From assembly GCA_014728115.1 (NCBI GenBank), contig WJME01000293.1, positions 1-52,446 of the forward strand: 52,446 bases of DNA, read 5' to 3'. The translations under genes and the position numbers were made by a program. This DNA is from Candidatus Zhuqueibacterota bacterium. Its GTDB lineage: Bacteria > Zhuqueibacterota > Zhuqueibacteria > Residuimicrobiales > Oceaniaggregativiventaceae. This document shows, piece by piece, positions 17,468 to 26,925 of the stretch (its first letter is position 1; the number at the start of each line of letters is the position of its first letter). The notes beneath the pieces are model-generated. The model did no database searches. It had not been told where the DNA came from and saw nothing but the letters and a program-made list of their open reading frames with translations.

Positions 17468-18394
17468 TTATTGTTCCAGAAAGGATTTGGTGATCAGGTC
17501 GAGTCTGACCATCTTTTCTTTTTCGATGTTTATACCCATTAACAATTTATTTGCCAAAACCACTCCCTCATAACCCATGAGTTCCGGGTGCTGTTCAATG
17601 GTGGCATGCAACTTTTCCTGGCGTATCGCCTCCTGGGCGGCTTTTAAATTGTCATAAGCGGTGACATAGATCTCGCCAGCCTTGCCTGCCTGCTCGATGG
17701 CCTGAATTGCACCCAACGCCATCATATCGTTGGCACAAAACAATCCATCGATTTCAGGATGGGCCTGCAGCATATTTGAAAAGACATCGAGGCCCTGATC
17801 CTGTGCCCAGTTGGCGGATTGTGATGCGACCAGGGTGATATCGGTATCCTCGATCGCCTGCAAGAAACCGCGTTTGCGGGCCTCGGCATTATCCACGCCG
17901 CGAATCCCTTCGAGCATGGCCACCTGGCCTTTGCCACCCAGCAGCGCGACGAGATACTCGCCGGCCATTCTCCCGCCCTCGGCATTGTCGACACCGACAA
18001 AGCAGTCGATCTGTAATCCGGCTGCTTGTGCGGTTTCGGGATCGATCCGGTTGTCGATATTGATCACGTGAATGCCATTTTGTTTGGCACGCAGTAATAC
18101 ATTAACGATGGCCTTGGAATCCGCAGGCGCGATGAGGATCGCATCCACATCCTGAGCAATCATGTTTTCCACCAACGAGATCTGCTGATTGATATCGGTC
18201 TCCTGGGTGATCGATGCGACCAGCAACTCCACCTGCAGTGAATCCGCGGCCTTGCGCGCTCCTTCTTCCATGCGCGCAAAAAACGGATTGCTGCTGGCTT
18301 TCATGACCAAAGCGATCCGGGTCGATTGCTCACCCGATGATTGACATCCTATCAAAAAGGAAAACAATATCAAAGATAAACCTATTCTTTTCAT
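17468..18394 (-). CDS. Ribose-type ABC transporter substrate-binding lipoprotein
   Basis: 308 residues. The lipoprotein signal ends in LIGC (Cys at 17). The fold is the periplasmic-binding-protein type 1 seen in RbsB: VMKASSNPFFARMEEGARKAADSL, QDVDAILIAPADSKA, VGVDNAEGGRMAGEYLV and DGLFCANDMMALGAIQA. It captures a monosaccharide outside the inner membrane and delivers it to the permease encoded immediately upstream, with which it shares a 4-base ATGA overlap. The sugar cannot be told from sequence. Ribose, xylose, inositol or another hexose are possible. Confidence 0.85.
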   Translation of the reverse strand: MKRIGLSLILFSFLIGCQSSGEQSTRIALVMKASSNPFFARMEEGARKAADSLQVELLVASITQETDINQQISLVENMIAQDVDAILIAPADSKAIVNVLLRAKQNGIHVINIDNRIDPETAQAAGLQIDCFVGVDNAEGGRMAGEYLVALLGGKGQVAMLEGIRGVDNAEARKRGFLQAIEDTDITLVASQSANWAQDQGLDVFSNMLQAHPEIDGLFCANDMMALGAIQAIEQAGKAGEIYVTAYDNLKAAQEAIRQEKLHATIEQHPELMGYEGVVLANKLLMGINIEKEKMVRLDLITKSFLEQ

Positions 18395-19371
18395 GATGCA
18401 CCTTTCGCGTTTTGTCGTATTCGATCAATGAGGACGGCCAGGATGATGACCAATCCGATCACAATTTGTTTGATTTCATCCGGGATATTCAGCAGCGTCA
18501 GCCCATTATTCAGCACACCGATAATCAGAGCGCCCACCAGTGTACCGATGATCGTGCCCCGCCCTCCCATGAGGCTGGTACCACCGATAATGACTGCAGC
18601 GATGGCAAAGAGTTCGAATCCGGCTCCGATCGTGGGATTGGCGGATCCCAGCCTGCTGGTTTGAATGATTGCAGCCACACCCACCAGGAGCCCCCCCAAG
18701 GTATAAATGAGCACTTTGATACGACCGACACGAATGCCGGCCAGGTGGGCAGCCTGCTCATTGGCACCGATGGCGATGGCATAACGGCCCAGTGGAGTAT
18801 AATTTAAAATCACATGTCCAGCGCCCACGACAATCAGTGCGATCCAGGCAGAGATCGGAATACCCAACAGAGTCTGGTTGCCCAGGGCAAAAAATCCGGC
18901 AGGCACCTGTCCGATCAAATTCTCGGTCTGACTGTCGATGAGCCACAACGCCAGTCCACGGGCCACGCCCAGCATGCCCAGGGTGACGATGAACGGCGGA
19001 ATGTTCCAGCGATGGGATACACTGCCGTTGAACCATCCAACCGTACTCCCCGCAACGATCGCCATAAGACACCCCAGGATGATCTGAAACGACGCAAGTT
19101 CGGCACCGACATGCAGCATGGTCAGTCCCATAACCACATTGCAAAGGGCTAACAACGATCCCACAGAGAGATCGATACCGGCTGTGATGATAATCAGGGT
19201 CATGCCCACGGCAATGATGGTGTTTATGCTGGTTTGTAACAGGATGTTGGACAGATTGGCAGGTTTGAAAAATACCGGGTGATCGCGCAAAAGCGATTCA
19301 GCCAGTCCCATCGCCAACACCAAAACAATAAAAACAATAACGATCGACCATTGAGAGTGTTTTTTCATCAT
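18391..19371 (-). CDS. Ribose-type ABC transporter permease
   Basis: 326 residues with about eight to ten hydrophobic segments. The family markers are NTIIAVGMTLIIITAGIDLSVGS and the GRYAIAIGANEQAAHLAGI coupling loop. It forms the membrane channel for a sugar captured by the binding protein encoded next. The two genes overlap by 4 bases. The usual ATP-binding subunit (RbsA-like) is not encoded in this cluster, so it must lie elsewhere or be shared with another transporter. The 220 bases upstream hold no recognised signal beyond A+T-rich sequence. Confidence 0.88.
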   Translation of the reverse strand: MMKKHSQWSIVIVFIVLVLAMGLAESLLRDHPVFFKPANLSNILLQTSINTIIAVGMTLIIITAGIDLSVGSLLALCNVVMGLTMLHVGAELASFQIILGCLMAIVAGSTVGWFNGSVSHRWNIPPFIVTLGMLGVARGLALWLIDSQTENLIGQVPAGFFALGNQTLLGIPISAWIALIVVGAGHVILNYTPLGRYAIAIGANEQAAHLAGIRVGRIKVLIYTLGGLLVGVAAIIQTSRLGSANPTIGAGFELFAIAAVIIGGTSLMGGRGTIIGTLVGALIIGVLNNGLTLLNIPDEIKQIVIGLVIILAVLIDRIRQNAKGAS

Positions 19372-19595
19372 AAACCGGCTATGAATTTACATGCTGATTG
19401 GAATATTGATAATGATTCAAGTAATGATACATCCAGACTCCATAGGAACGAGATTCCAGAAATACTTTAATCCTATCCTTGATGGTCTGGACAATTAACA
19501 CATCAGGGCCTACTATACAAAAAATTTTATCAATTTAAAACAAATTTATGGATAAAATGGACCATCCCAGGAGCTCAAACCCCTGATCATTGTTT

Positions 19596-20672
19596 TCAGT
19601 GACTCGACAAAATAGTTTTCAAGGTCTCATCCACAGTTTCATCATAACCGATCAATCCAAAATTATTGCTTTTGAAATCCCATGTGGCCCAGCCGATGCC
19701 GTGTTTTTCGAGATTGACTTTCATATCGCGGTACCATTGCAGGCGATCCGTCCGCGGAGCGTTTGTAATCGTGCCCCACTCGCCGCAATATAACGATAAT
19801 CCCGTCTTTTTTGCCAAAGCCAGGGGCTTGGCCAGCAGCGCTTCCAGTTTGGCCCGGTTCCAAACCTCGATGTGGCCTTGCATCATGTTCACGATATCAG
19901 CCGGTTGTTTGGCCAGATCTGTGGGATCGATAATGAGACCGGGATATTTGACCGGACCGGTATAGCGCCCTACTCCGGTCCATGAGGCTTTATAGTGAGT
20001 CAGGGGCATGGGATGATAACAGTGGAAACTGAGAATGATATAGGGATCATTCTCTGGCACCCGAAGCGAATCAAAGGTATGAACAGACTGCCAGCGGTTA
20101 GAGCCGATGACCACAAAACGCTCGGATTCTTTGTCGCGAATGACAGCGGTGGCTTTATCCACCAGTTTGTTCCACTCTTTATGATGATCAGCTACCGGCT
20201 CGTTCATCAGCTCATAAGCGACCATAGACGTGGGCCAGCGTTGCAATGAATCGGACAGCTCGACCCATAACTGAAAAAAGCGTTCCTGAGCAGTTGGGTC
20301 GGTCCACAGGGGTTTTTCTTTGGCATTGAAATGGTGAGACCTCAGGATATGCAAGTCCACAATGGCCCGGAGCTCGTATTTTTCGCACCAGGACAGGGCC
20401 GATTGCAAGAGCCTAAATGCCCGGGGGTGAGCACGGTTCTGTTCGTCCCACATTTGTTCTTCGTCTATGGGAATACGGATATGATCGAATCCCCACCCGG
20501 CGATTTGCTGTACATGTCTTTCCTGAAAAAAGCTCTCGCGCGCATCTCCCCTCCTGTCGCTCTGCGACAGCCAGTGCGAGATATTGATACCCCGCTGCAA
20601 CGGAAATTGCGGGGACTGGCCAAGACCAGATACAGCCAGCGCCAGAATAACAAGGACGATTCTGGGTGTCAT
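19596..20672 (-). CDS. Secreted glycoside hydrolase family 5 enzyme
   Basis: 358 residues with a signal peptide ending near GLGQ. The (beta/alpha)8 GH5 motifs are present: RGINISHWL, FDHIRIPID, ELMNEP with the acid/base Glu158, SFHCYHP, and LYCGEWG with the nucleophile Glu298. GH5 enzymes cleave beta-glucans, mannans and related chains by a retaining mechanism. The spacing of residues suggests an endoglucanase-like subfamily, but the substrate is open. AAGGAGAGAG precedes the ATG. The gene stands alone, with about 250 bases on either side. The 20673-20923 gap is A+T-rich and shows no feature. Confidence 0.9.
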   Translation of the reverse strand: MTPRIVLVILALAVSGLGQSPQFPLQRGINISHWLSQSDRRGDARESFFQERHVQQIAGWGFDHIRIPIDEEQMWDEQNRAHPRAFRLLQSALSWCEKYELRAIVDLHILRSHHFNAKEKPLWTDPTAQERFFQLWVELSDSLQRWPTSMVAYELMNEPVADHHKEWNKLVDKATAVIRDKESERFVVIGSNRWQSVHTFDSLRVPENDPYIILSFHCYHPMPLTHYKASWTGVGRYTGPVKYPGLIIDPTDLAKQPADIVNMMQGHIEVWNRAKLEALLAKPLALAKKTGLSLYCGEWGTITNAPRTDRLQWYRDMKVNLEKHGIGWATWDFKSNNFGLIGYDETVDETLKTILSSH

Positions 20673-20923
20673 TTCTCTCTCTCCTTTTGATCTGAGATTG
20701 GAATCTAGGTGTTGGAGAGGTAAAATTCAAGGGGAATTTGAAGTTAAGAGCGGACTATATCGGGTTGATAGTAATACCGAAAACAAGGTGTCACATTTCA
20801 AGTTCATTTTGCATTGAAAAAAAATGTTGATTTTCAACACTCTTTAGCAAAAGTTCAGAGGAACGAAAAAGAGATAAAAACGGATAAAACACAACACCTT
20901 GTCCCGCTTTTCAACAGCATCAG

Positions 20924-23293
20924 TCAGGGCGTGGCCGAAACGAGATCAAGGCTATTGAGCCAACGACAAAGCTCCTGAAAGCGTTCCGGAATGAATTGGT
21001 TATAGTATTCGGGGGCTAGAAAGGTTAATTTTTCTGTCTTTTCATACAATTCAAATACCTGCCCTACCAAAGAGACACATTCGCTAACATCCGCAAAACA
21101 AATATCCTGATCATATTTTGGAGAGACAAGCAAAAGGGGGCGAGGTGCAATGCTCGCGAGGATTTCATGAAAATCATAGGGTAATCTCTTTTCACAGCCC
21201 ACAAAAAAACCTAAACGCGGTTGCAAGCCATGCAGATGGGAATATTCTTTCAGGCCAAGCAAACCTTTTTCATGGGTAGCTCGTCTCAGGGGAGTAAAGG
21301 CACCAAAAGCTGCTGTGGCATGAATCCGGGAATCCAGAGCTGTGGCATATAATCCAATGGTTCCACCCAGAGCATATCCCGCCACAACGATCTTTTGTGG
21401 ATCGATATCGTCGAGATTTTGCAAAAGGGTGATGGCATCCTGAACATCATGTACCATTTTACCCATTTTAGACCACGTTGGGTATCGTTGATAAAACCGT
21501 TTGCCCTCTTTTATTCTGGTTCCCATGCCAATAAAATCGAATGTAAATACTACAAACCCTTGATTTACCAGTTTTTCAATAGAAAAAGCGCTGGTATAGG
21601 GCCAGGTGGGTTGAAAGCCGGATGAAAAAGAATATTCATGCAACCAAATCAGAACAGGTAATTTGCCCGTGTTCTGATGTTTGGGATAATACAAAAATCC
21701 ATGTTGCAAATCCCCAAGCCCGTTGATCACTTTTCGTCCCATAGACTCGGTTGCACCGGGTCTGCCAACGATATCATCCATATAATCCTGTCTATCATGA
21801 TATTGTGACAGGGATTGAGGTGATCGTTCTTCAACTCCTTTCGGGGCCTTTCCCAGGCTCCATTGGATTGTTTTGTATAGAGTTTTCTTTTTATTTTCCC
21901 ACTCTTTAACAGAGGAAATTTTCGAGTCATTTGCTTTGACCAAGAGATCGTCCAAATCTTTTTCAGGAAAATCTCGCGGATCGATATTTTCACCGCTGAG
22001 TGTCAGCCATTCTTTAAAGGAATAATGCCAAAATGAATCAGTGCGTGGTCTCATGTTATTCAGACCAAAGGCATAATCAAAAAAATCAAGATACTCTTCG
22101 ATAATAAATGGCAGAATGCCATGACCTCCCAATCGAAGCGAAAGAGCCAAATGGTCTTTTGCATTCAAAAACTCGTACACTTTGAAAACCGAATGATACA
22201 TCTGTTCGATTCCCCACGGATTACCATATGGCTCGGTAAAAGCCGATGATAACATGAGATGGCGGGGAGCAACCAGGGCCATCAAATAGTTTTGGTCCAC
22301 AGGTAATTTGTACTCATTGCCGACAAAAAACCTCAATCGTGGATGGAACCATGATGTTGTTCGGCCTGTGAGCACTTTGAGGGTTTCGACCGTATATTTT
22401 TCTCTGGCATAGCGATAGGGTATTTCCCCTCCTGTACCGGCACTTGAAGGAATACAGGCGGTAATGCGTTCATCGAACGCAGCAGCCATAAGCGCCTGTT
22501 TGCCGTTCCTTGAATGGCCCGTTATACCGATTTTACTCTTGTCAACGACCGGCAAAGTATAGAGATAATCTATTGTCCGATGAGCAGCCCATGCCCGGCG
22601 CATGAGCAAACTGAAATCATAGTCAGGGTAATAGAGTTCTGCCCAGGCATCGGCATCGTCATTCCTGTCATTCCCTGCATACAAACAGGCGATATAGCCT
22701 CGACGAACAGCCAGCTTGGCCCAGGAAAGATGGTTCGATTGTGTCAGAAATACAGGAAACGGTCCATTACCGGGTGGAATAAACAGTTCAACACTCAAGC
22801 GGGCTTTATGTTGTGGCCCAAAGGAGAGCTCTATCTGTTGTCTGGTGATGCCGTCTGTGATGGTTTCATTCAACACCTTTGCCTCAAGATTGTCAGGGGC
22901 AGGCGGGCAGGTGCCGGTAATCCAGTACTGTATCTGATCTTTCATCCTCTCTCTCTGATCCAGCCATTGTTGTACAGTGCGCACCGGGATACTTTGACCG
23001 TCATCATTCATCACCAAGGGATCCGGCATGGTAGGATGGCCGGGCATGGAATCAAAATCAGGAGGTAATTCTCCTGTTCGATGTAACCAGGCCATCCAGC
23101 TGGAATCGAGAGGTGACACCCGTATGGCATGGGGATTGCCAGGGACGCCGTCATTGATTTCAAAAAACGACAACAATCGATCAAGGTGTTTTTGACGCTG
23201 GTTCGAGGAAGAATCGGGTACCGTTGCCGCGGTCTTTTGCACACATACACAGAGCAGTAAGAAAACTAAAGGGCGGATAGAGTAAAATCTCAT
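20924..23293 (-). CDS. Secreted tandem alpha/beta-hydrolase esterase (CE15/acetylxylan-esterase-like), second domain lacking its Ser
   Basis: 789 residues with a signal peptide. It contains two alpha/beta-hydrolase domains. The first (about 100-450) has ITGHSRNGKQALMAA with Ser261 as nucleophile and the CE15-like SSAGTGGE segment. The GHSRNGK motif recalls glucuronoyl esterases. The second (about 510-785) is of the dienelactone-hydrolase or acetylesterase type, with VLIWLHEYSFSSGF and APRPLLLVSPKYDQ. Its nucleophile elbow reads VAGYALGG, with Ala641 (codon GCT) where Ser is expected, so it is probably not a hydrolase. Domain 1 likely removes ester-linked groups from xylan-like or pectin-like chains. 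It sits at the end of gene set A behind the TonB receptor. Confidence 0.75.
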   Translation of the reverse strand: MRFYSIRPLVFLLLCVCVQKTAATVPDSSSNQRQKHLDRLLSFFEINDGVPGNPHAIRVSPLDSSWMAWLHRTGELPPDFDSMPGHPTMPDPLVMNDDGQSIPVRTVQQWLDQRERMKDQIQYWITGTCPPAPDNLEAKVLNETITDGITRQQIELSFGPQHKARLSVELFIPPGNGPFPVFLTQSNHLSWAKLAVRRGYIACLYAGNDRNDDADAWAELYYPDYDFSLLMRRAWAAHRTIDYLYTLPVVDKSKIGITGHSRNGKQALMAAAFDERITACIPSSAGTGGEIPYRYAREKYTVETLKVLTGRTTSWFHPRLRFFVGNEYKLPVDQNYLMALVAPRHLMLSSAFTEPYGNPWGIEQMYHSVFKVYEFLNAKDHLALSLRLGGHGILPFIIEEYLDFFDYAFGLNNMRPRTDSFWHYSFKEWLTLSGENIDPRDFPEKDLDDLLVKANDSKISSVKEWENKKKTLYKTIQWSLGKAPKGVEERSPQSLSQYHDRQDYMDDIVGRPGATESMGRKVINGLGDLQHGFLYYPKHQNTGKLPVLIWLHEYSFSSGFQPTWPYTSAFSIEKLVNQGFVVFTFDFIGMGTRIKEGKRFYQRYPTWSKMGKMVHDVQDAITLLQNLDDIDPQKIVVAGYALGGTIGLYATALDSRIHATAAFGAFTPLRRATHEKGLLGLKEYSHLHGLQPRLGFFVGCEKRLPYDFHEILASIAPRPLLLVSPKYDQDICFADVSECVSLVGQVFELYEKTEKLTFLAPEYYNQFIPERFQELCRWLNSLDLVSATP

Positions 23294-23482
23294 AATTTAT
23301 CCCCATCAAACATTTTGGTTAAAATTGATACGTCTTGCTCATGCAATATAACAAATACTCTGAACAATTCTTGATATAATCTGAATTTATTGATCAATTA
23401 TCATCTGGTGCTAAATCTGTCCTGGCGAAACCCGCTTAAAGGATTCTATGCAAAACAATCACCTCAACAACGATAACATTAT

Positions 23483-25042
23483 CTATTTAAGGCACAAACA
23501 CTTTTGAGTATATTCCAGACCGGGTAACGTAAAGCGAACAAAATAGGACCCTGACATCTGATGGGTTGCATCCCAGGTACAGTAGTGCATGCCCTCAGGC
23601 AAGTGCTCATCGACCAGCCGATGTACAATTTGGCCTGAAATGTTATAAATATCTACCCTAACCCGTCCAGCCCTTGTCACCGGCACCTCAATATTGAGCT
23701 TTTCATTAAAAGGGTTGGGATACATCATAAAGGGAGAATGTACATTCGTATGTTTGGACTGTACCGATGTGACAGGCACAACGGTTTCATAGGCACCCAA
23801 CGGACAAGACCCTGAATTTCTGTTTTTTTTCTCAATGTCAATGACTGATAAATCTGTGTCAATAGCCATGCCAATACCCGGGCTGCTGTTCTGCAAGTGA
23901 AAATCATAATCGTCTACATTCATGTCCAGGAATTTTCCCCCATGCACACTTTTGATTTCATTATCGATAACAGTTTTCACAAATTCGGGTTTAGCAACAA
24001 AATTTTTCTCCCGATGATAAAACATCACAGGGTCATTTTCTCCCTTATCCGACCATACGAGATTATTTTCGAGTCGATCAATGTCTATTGAAGTAGAAAA
24101 CGGCGCTCCTCTCGAGTCACTATTTGCCCAAACAATATTATTAAAGATTCTGCAATCAGCAGCTTCCGGATTATCTCGGTCGAGTATTTTAATTTCAGCA
24201 TGAGTTTGACCTTGGGTGTCCCACCCATTTCTAAAGCAGGTATTATGAACAATATCGGCTCGTCCGAATAATACAATAATACCGCTAGCACCATTATTAA
24301 AGCAAAGATTACTCTCGATCAGACAATAACCGCCAATTCCTCCCATATCAAAAGCGATACCATTGCCATCCGTATGATGCGATGAGCCATCATAATTATT
24401 AAAACAGATGTTTCGTCGAATAATGTGATGGGTTTCGTTGCCATTCCGTTTATTGTTGATATGGATTCCACTAGCCCAGCCCACACCCCATCCGTTTTCA
24501 AAACAGATATTATCTTCTGCAATAACCTGTGCGCCATCTTTTGGATAGTTCACAGCGATCCCGGCACTACCGTGACCATGCAGAATACAATTTCGTACGA
24601 TAATTTTCCCTACATATCTATTGCCACATCCCATATCGCTACTGTTTCTGATTTCAAAGCCATTGATTTCAATACAGGTGCGATTACTATAGTTGAATCC
24701 GTATCGATGAACCCGCTCACCATCCACGACAGGATATTCACCCGGGATATTCTTAAAAACGATCCATGCCTCATCTGTACCGTCATGCAATAGGGTGATC
24801 ATTTCTTTGTACACCCCGTCACCCACACAAACGGTATCACCGGCAACGACGACATTTGCAGCTTTTTGAATCGTTGCAAAAGGATCATTTAGTGTTCCAT
24901 TTCCGAGGTCATTTCCTGATGGGCGAACATAGTATTCGCGACATATTGCAGGTAGAGAGGTAATTAATAACAGAATAAAAAAGAAGGAAAATGCTCTTGC
25001 AAAAATTTTAAACACGTTATTATCCTTAGATAGTATAAGCAT
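23483..25042 (-). CDS. Secreted right-handed beta-helix protein (pectate-lyase-like fold) with sorting tail
   Basis: 519 residues. The signal segment (about 15-34) is followed by YYVRPSGNDLGNGTLNDPFATIQKA, the typical start of DUF1565-type parallel beta-helices. Short repeats of Asn/Cys-rich turns follow (RNSSDMGCG, CFENGWGVG, NIVWANSDS). A C-terminal module of about 80 residues with YPNPFNEKLNIEV and YFVRFTLPG is a sorting tail, so the protein is secreted to or across the outer membrane. Beta-helices of this type include polysaccharide lyases, but no catalytic triad could be assigned. GGGAGTAATCG precedes the ATG. It is second to last in gene set A. Confidence 0.7.
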   Translation of the reverse strand: MLILSKDNNVFKIFARAFSFFFILLLITSLPAICREYYVRPSGNDLGNGTLNDPFATIQKAANVVVAGDTVCVGDGVYKEMITLLHDGTDEAWIVFKNIPGEYPVVDGERVHRYGFNYSNRTCIEINGFEIRNSSDMGCGNRYVGKIIVRNCILHGHGSAGIAVNYPKDGAQVIAEDNICFENGWGVGWASGIHINNKRNGNETHHIIRRNICFNNYDGSSHHTDGNGIAFDMGGIGGYCLIESNLCFNNGASGIIVLFGRADIVHNTCFRNGWDTQGQTHAEIKILDRDNPEAADCRIFNNIVWANSDSRGAPFSTSIDIDRLENNLVWSDKGENDPVMFYHREKNFVAKPEFVKTVIDNEIKSVHGGKFLDMNVDDYDFHLQNSSPGIGMAIDTDLSVIDIEKKNRNSGSCPLGAYETVVPVTSVQSKHTNVHSPFMMYPNPFNEKLNIEVPVTRAGRVRVDIYNISGQIVHRLVDEHLPEGMHYCTWDATHQMSGSYFVRFTLPGLEYTQKCLCLK

Positions 25043-25090
25043 CGATTACTCCCAAGTCCAAATTGTACAGCGATTGTCGGCATGAAATAG

Positions 25091-25129
25091 CTTCTGGGAG
25101 ACCGGACCCAAGCCCGGATCTCCCAGAAT
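25091..25129 (-). terminator. Strong hairpin between two beta-helix genes
   Basis: TTCTGGGAGACCGG (25092-25105) pairs with CCGGATCTCCCAGAA (25114-25128), with one bulged base and an 8-base loop. On the minus strand the following sequence is GCTATTTC, so the T-run is weak. It lies between the stop at 25195 and the start at 25042. It may be a partial terminator or an RNA-stabilising hairpin that lowers expression of downstream genes in set A. Confidence 0.6.
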
Positions 25130-25194
25130 GTGCTCATGTCATCAAAGGGGTATTTAAATGGCAGAGCGTTTATTCACATTTTGGAAATATTTCC

Positions 25195-26820
25195 CTATTT
25201 CAGCAGAACCATTTTCTTTGTCATCATGACCTCGTCGCTCATTAACCGGTAGAAATAGACACCTCCGGCAACACTTTGGCCTTTATCATTTCTGCCATCC
25301 CAATGAACACTATGGCTGCCGGATTGTTTTTTACCGGCCCATAGTGTTCTGACCTCTTTCCCCAATGTATTGTATACGACAAGACTGACCTTGGCAGGTG
25401 ATTGCAGGGAGAAATGAATGGTAGTACTGGGATTAAAAGGGTTCGGATAATTCTGCAAAAGACTATAGTTATCGGCAACTGCAGCACGAGTATCCTTGAC
25501 CTCAGTTATCCATTCGTCAAATTTTTCAGGAAACCAATTCAAATCCCCGACAGGAAGTTGTTTTTCGGCTCCTGTATAGGCACCCAACGATGTATCATAG
25601 CTGCAATCCAGGTCATTGGTAAAAAAGGCCAGAGAAGCCCGATCATAATCAAAAGCATCTGTGGTTACTTTTGATTTGTTCGCTCCTTCGGAACTAAAAT
25701 ACCAATTCAGCAACTCTAAAATTTTGCCAAAATCCGTCCGATTCTTTAGAGTGATCGCTTCTTGGATAAAGGCATTATCAGGATCGTCCAACCTTGACTT
25801 GATATGATCGGAAACAGGAGCAGCCGGGTCGATATTTGCTTGCGACTCGAAAAAGGATTCGAGTTCGGGTGAATATGAAAAATAGTTATGATGTATTTGA
25901 AACTCGGTGGAATCATTCGGTATGTTGGCGATCCAATACATAATGGGGATACCGTCTGCGTTTGTTTCACCGTGAGCATCAAATTCTGTCAACCGTTCGC
26001 TATCAGTGGGGTCATTTCCCATAATCATGGGATTAATAAAAAGGGTGTTGGTTAATTGAAAGTAATCCCCTGTATTGCCCAACTCAAACATCCCGTGATA
26101 GGCCAAATTATCGATAATGGTACAATGATCTATGACGCCATACTTGAAAACGCCCGAGCCACCGCGATGCCGAAAGATACGATCATAGTTGTTGATCATT
26201 GTGGTATTTCTGACAATCAAGGTATCATAAGATGCATCACGCATATCGGCAAACCGACCATTTCCCATATTTTGCTGTCCGACATTTCCCATATTGAGCA
26301 TTAAAGAGTTAGTTACCTTCATGGTTTTCGCGCCTTTTGAAAGACGAAAGACACCCTGGGCTGTATTACAAAAGCAACAATCATCGATGATAAAATTACA
26401 ATCTGTGGCATACCCCACACAGAAATAGTCCGGAAACAAATAATCCTCATATGCACCATCGAAACTCAGGCCGGTGAGTTCAAGGTCTCCCGAGGCGTTG
26501 ATAAATCGCGATGGGATTTCGCCATTTTCATCCGGAAAGGGTGTTACGAGTGGGCGGCTACCCTGACCTTGTTCGGCTGCCATGGCCAATTTCCAGCCCA
26601 GGTTTACGACACGACCATTATAATAATACTGTGCATCTCGCCGAAGAACGTAAACGCGATTGGGATCTGTTCTTTCGCCTGTAGCAGTGGTATCACTATT
26701 GATAATTTCATTGACAAATCCCTGATTGGGCTCAACAATTAATTCATCTGCAAAACAAGCTCCACCAGCGAAAATGAGCGTCATGATAACAAGGCTTAAA
26801 TAGAGAGTACTAAAACGCAT
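25195..26820 (-). CDS. Secreted beta-helix polysaccharide-lyase-like protein with sorting tail
   Basis: 541 residues with a signal peptide ending near CFA. The body has parallel-beta-helix character, with repeated turns such as NCNF-like CNFIIDDCCFCN, VTNSLMLNMGN, VRNTTMINNYDR and DHCTIIDNLAYHG. It resembles the DUF4957/DUF5123-type proteins found with pectin and alginate lyases. The C-terminus is a complete sorting module: LLQNYPNPFNPSTTIHFSL, GKEVRTLW, then GVYFYRLMSDEVMMTKKMVL. A lyase or lyase-like binding role on acidic polysaccharide is inferred. AGGAGGT stands 4-5 bases before the ATG. The TonB receptor gene lies 105 bases upstream, and a strong hairpin follows. Confidence 0.7.
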   Translation of the reverse strand: MRFSTLYLSLVIMTLIFAGGACFADELIVEPNQGFVNEIINSDTTATGERTDPNRVYVLRRDAQYYYNGRVVNLGWKLAMAAEQGQGSRPLVTPFPDENGEIPSRFINASGDLELTGLSFDGAYEDYLFPDYFCVGYATDCNFIIDDCCFCNTAQGVFRLSKGAKTMKVTNSLMLNMGNVGQQNMGNGRFADMRDASYDTLIVRNTTMINNYDRIFRHRGGSGVFKYGVIDHCTIIDNLAYHGMFELGNTGDYFQLTNTLFINPMIMGNDPTDSERLTEFDAHGETNADGIPIMYWIANIPNDSTEFQIHHNYFSYSPELESFFESQANIDPAAPVSDHIKSRLDDPDNAFIQEAITLKNRTDFGKILELLNWYFSSEGANKSKVTTDAFDYDRASLAFFTNDLDCSYDTSLGAYTGAEKQLPVGDLNWFPEKFDEWITEVKDTRAAVADNYSLLQNYPNPFNPSTTIHFSLQSPAKVSLVVYNTLGKEVRTLWAGKKQSGSHSVHWDGRNDKGQSVAGGVYFYRLMSDEVMMTKKMVLLK

Positions 26821-26925
26821 GTTTACCTCCTAAGAAATGACCGGTTTTTGTTTTCTGGAATTCATGACAATCGATTATTCTCTTTTCATTTGAATGTTCT
26901 CCTTTAGCATGTCCACGGGGTTATG

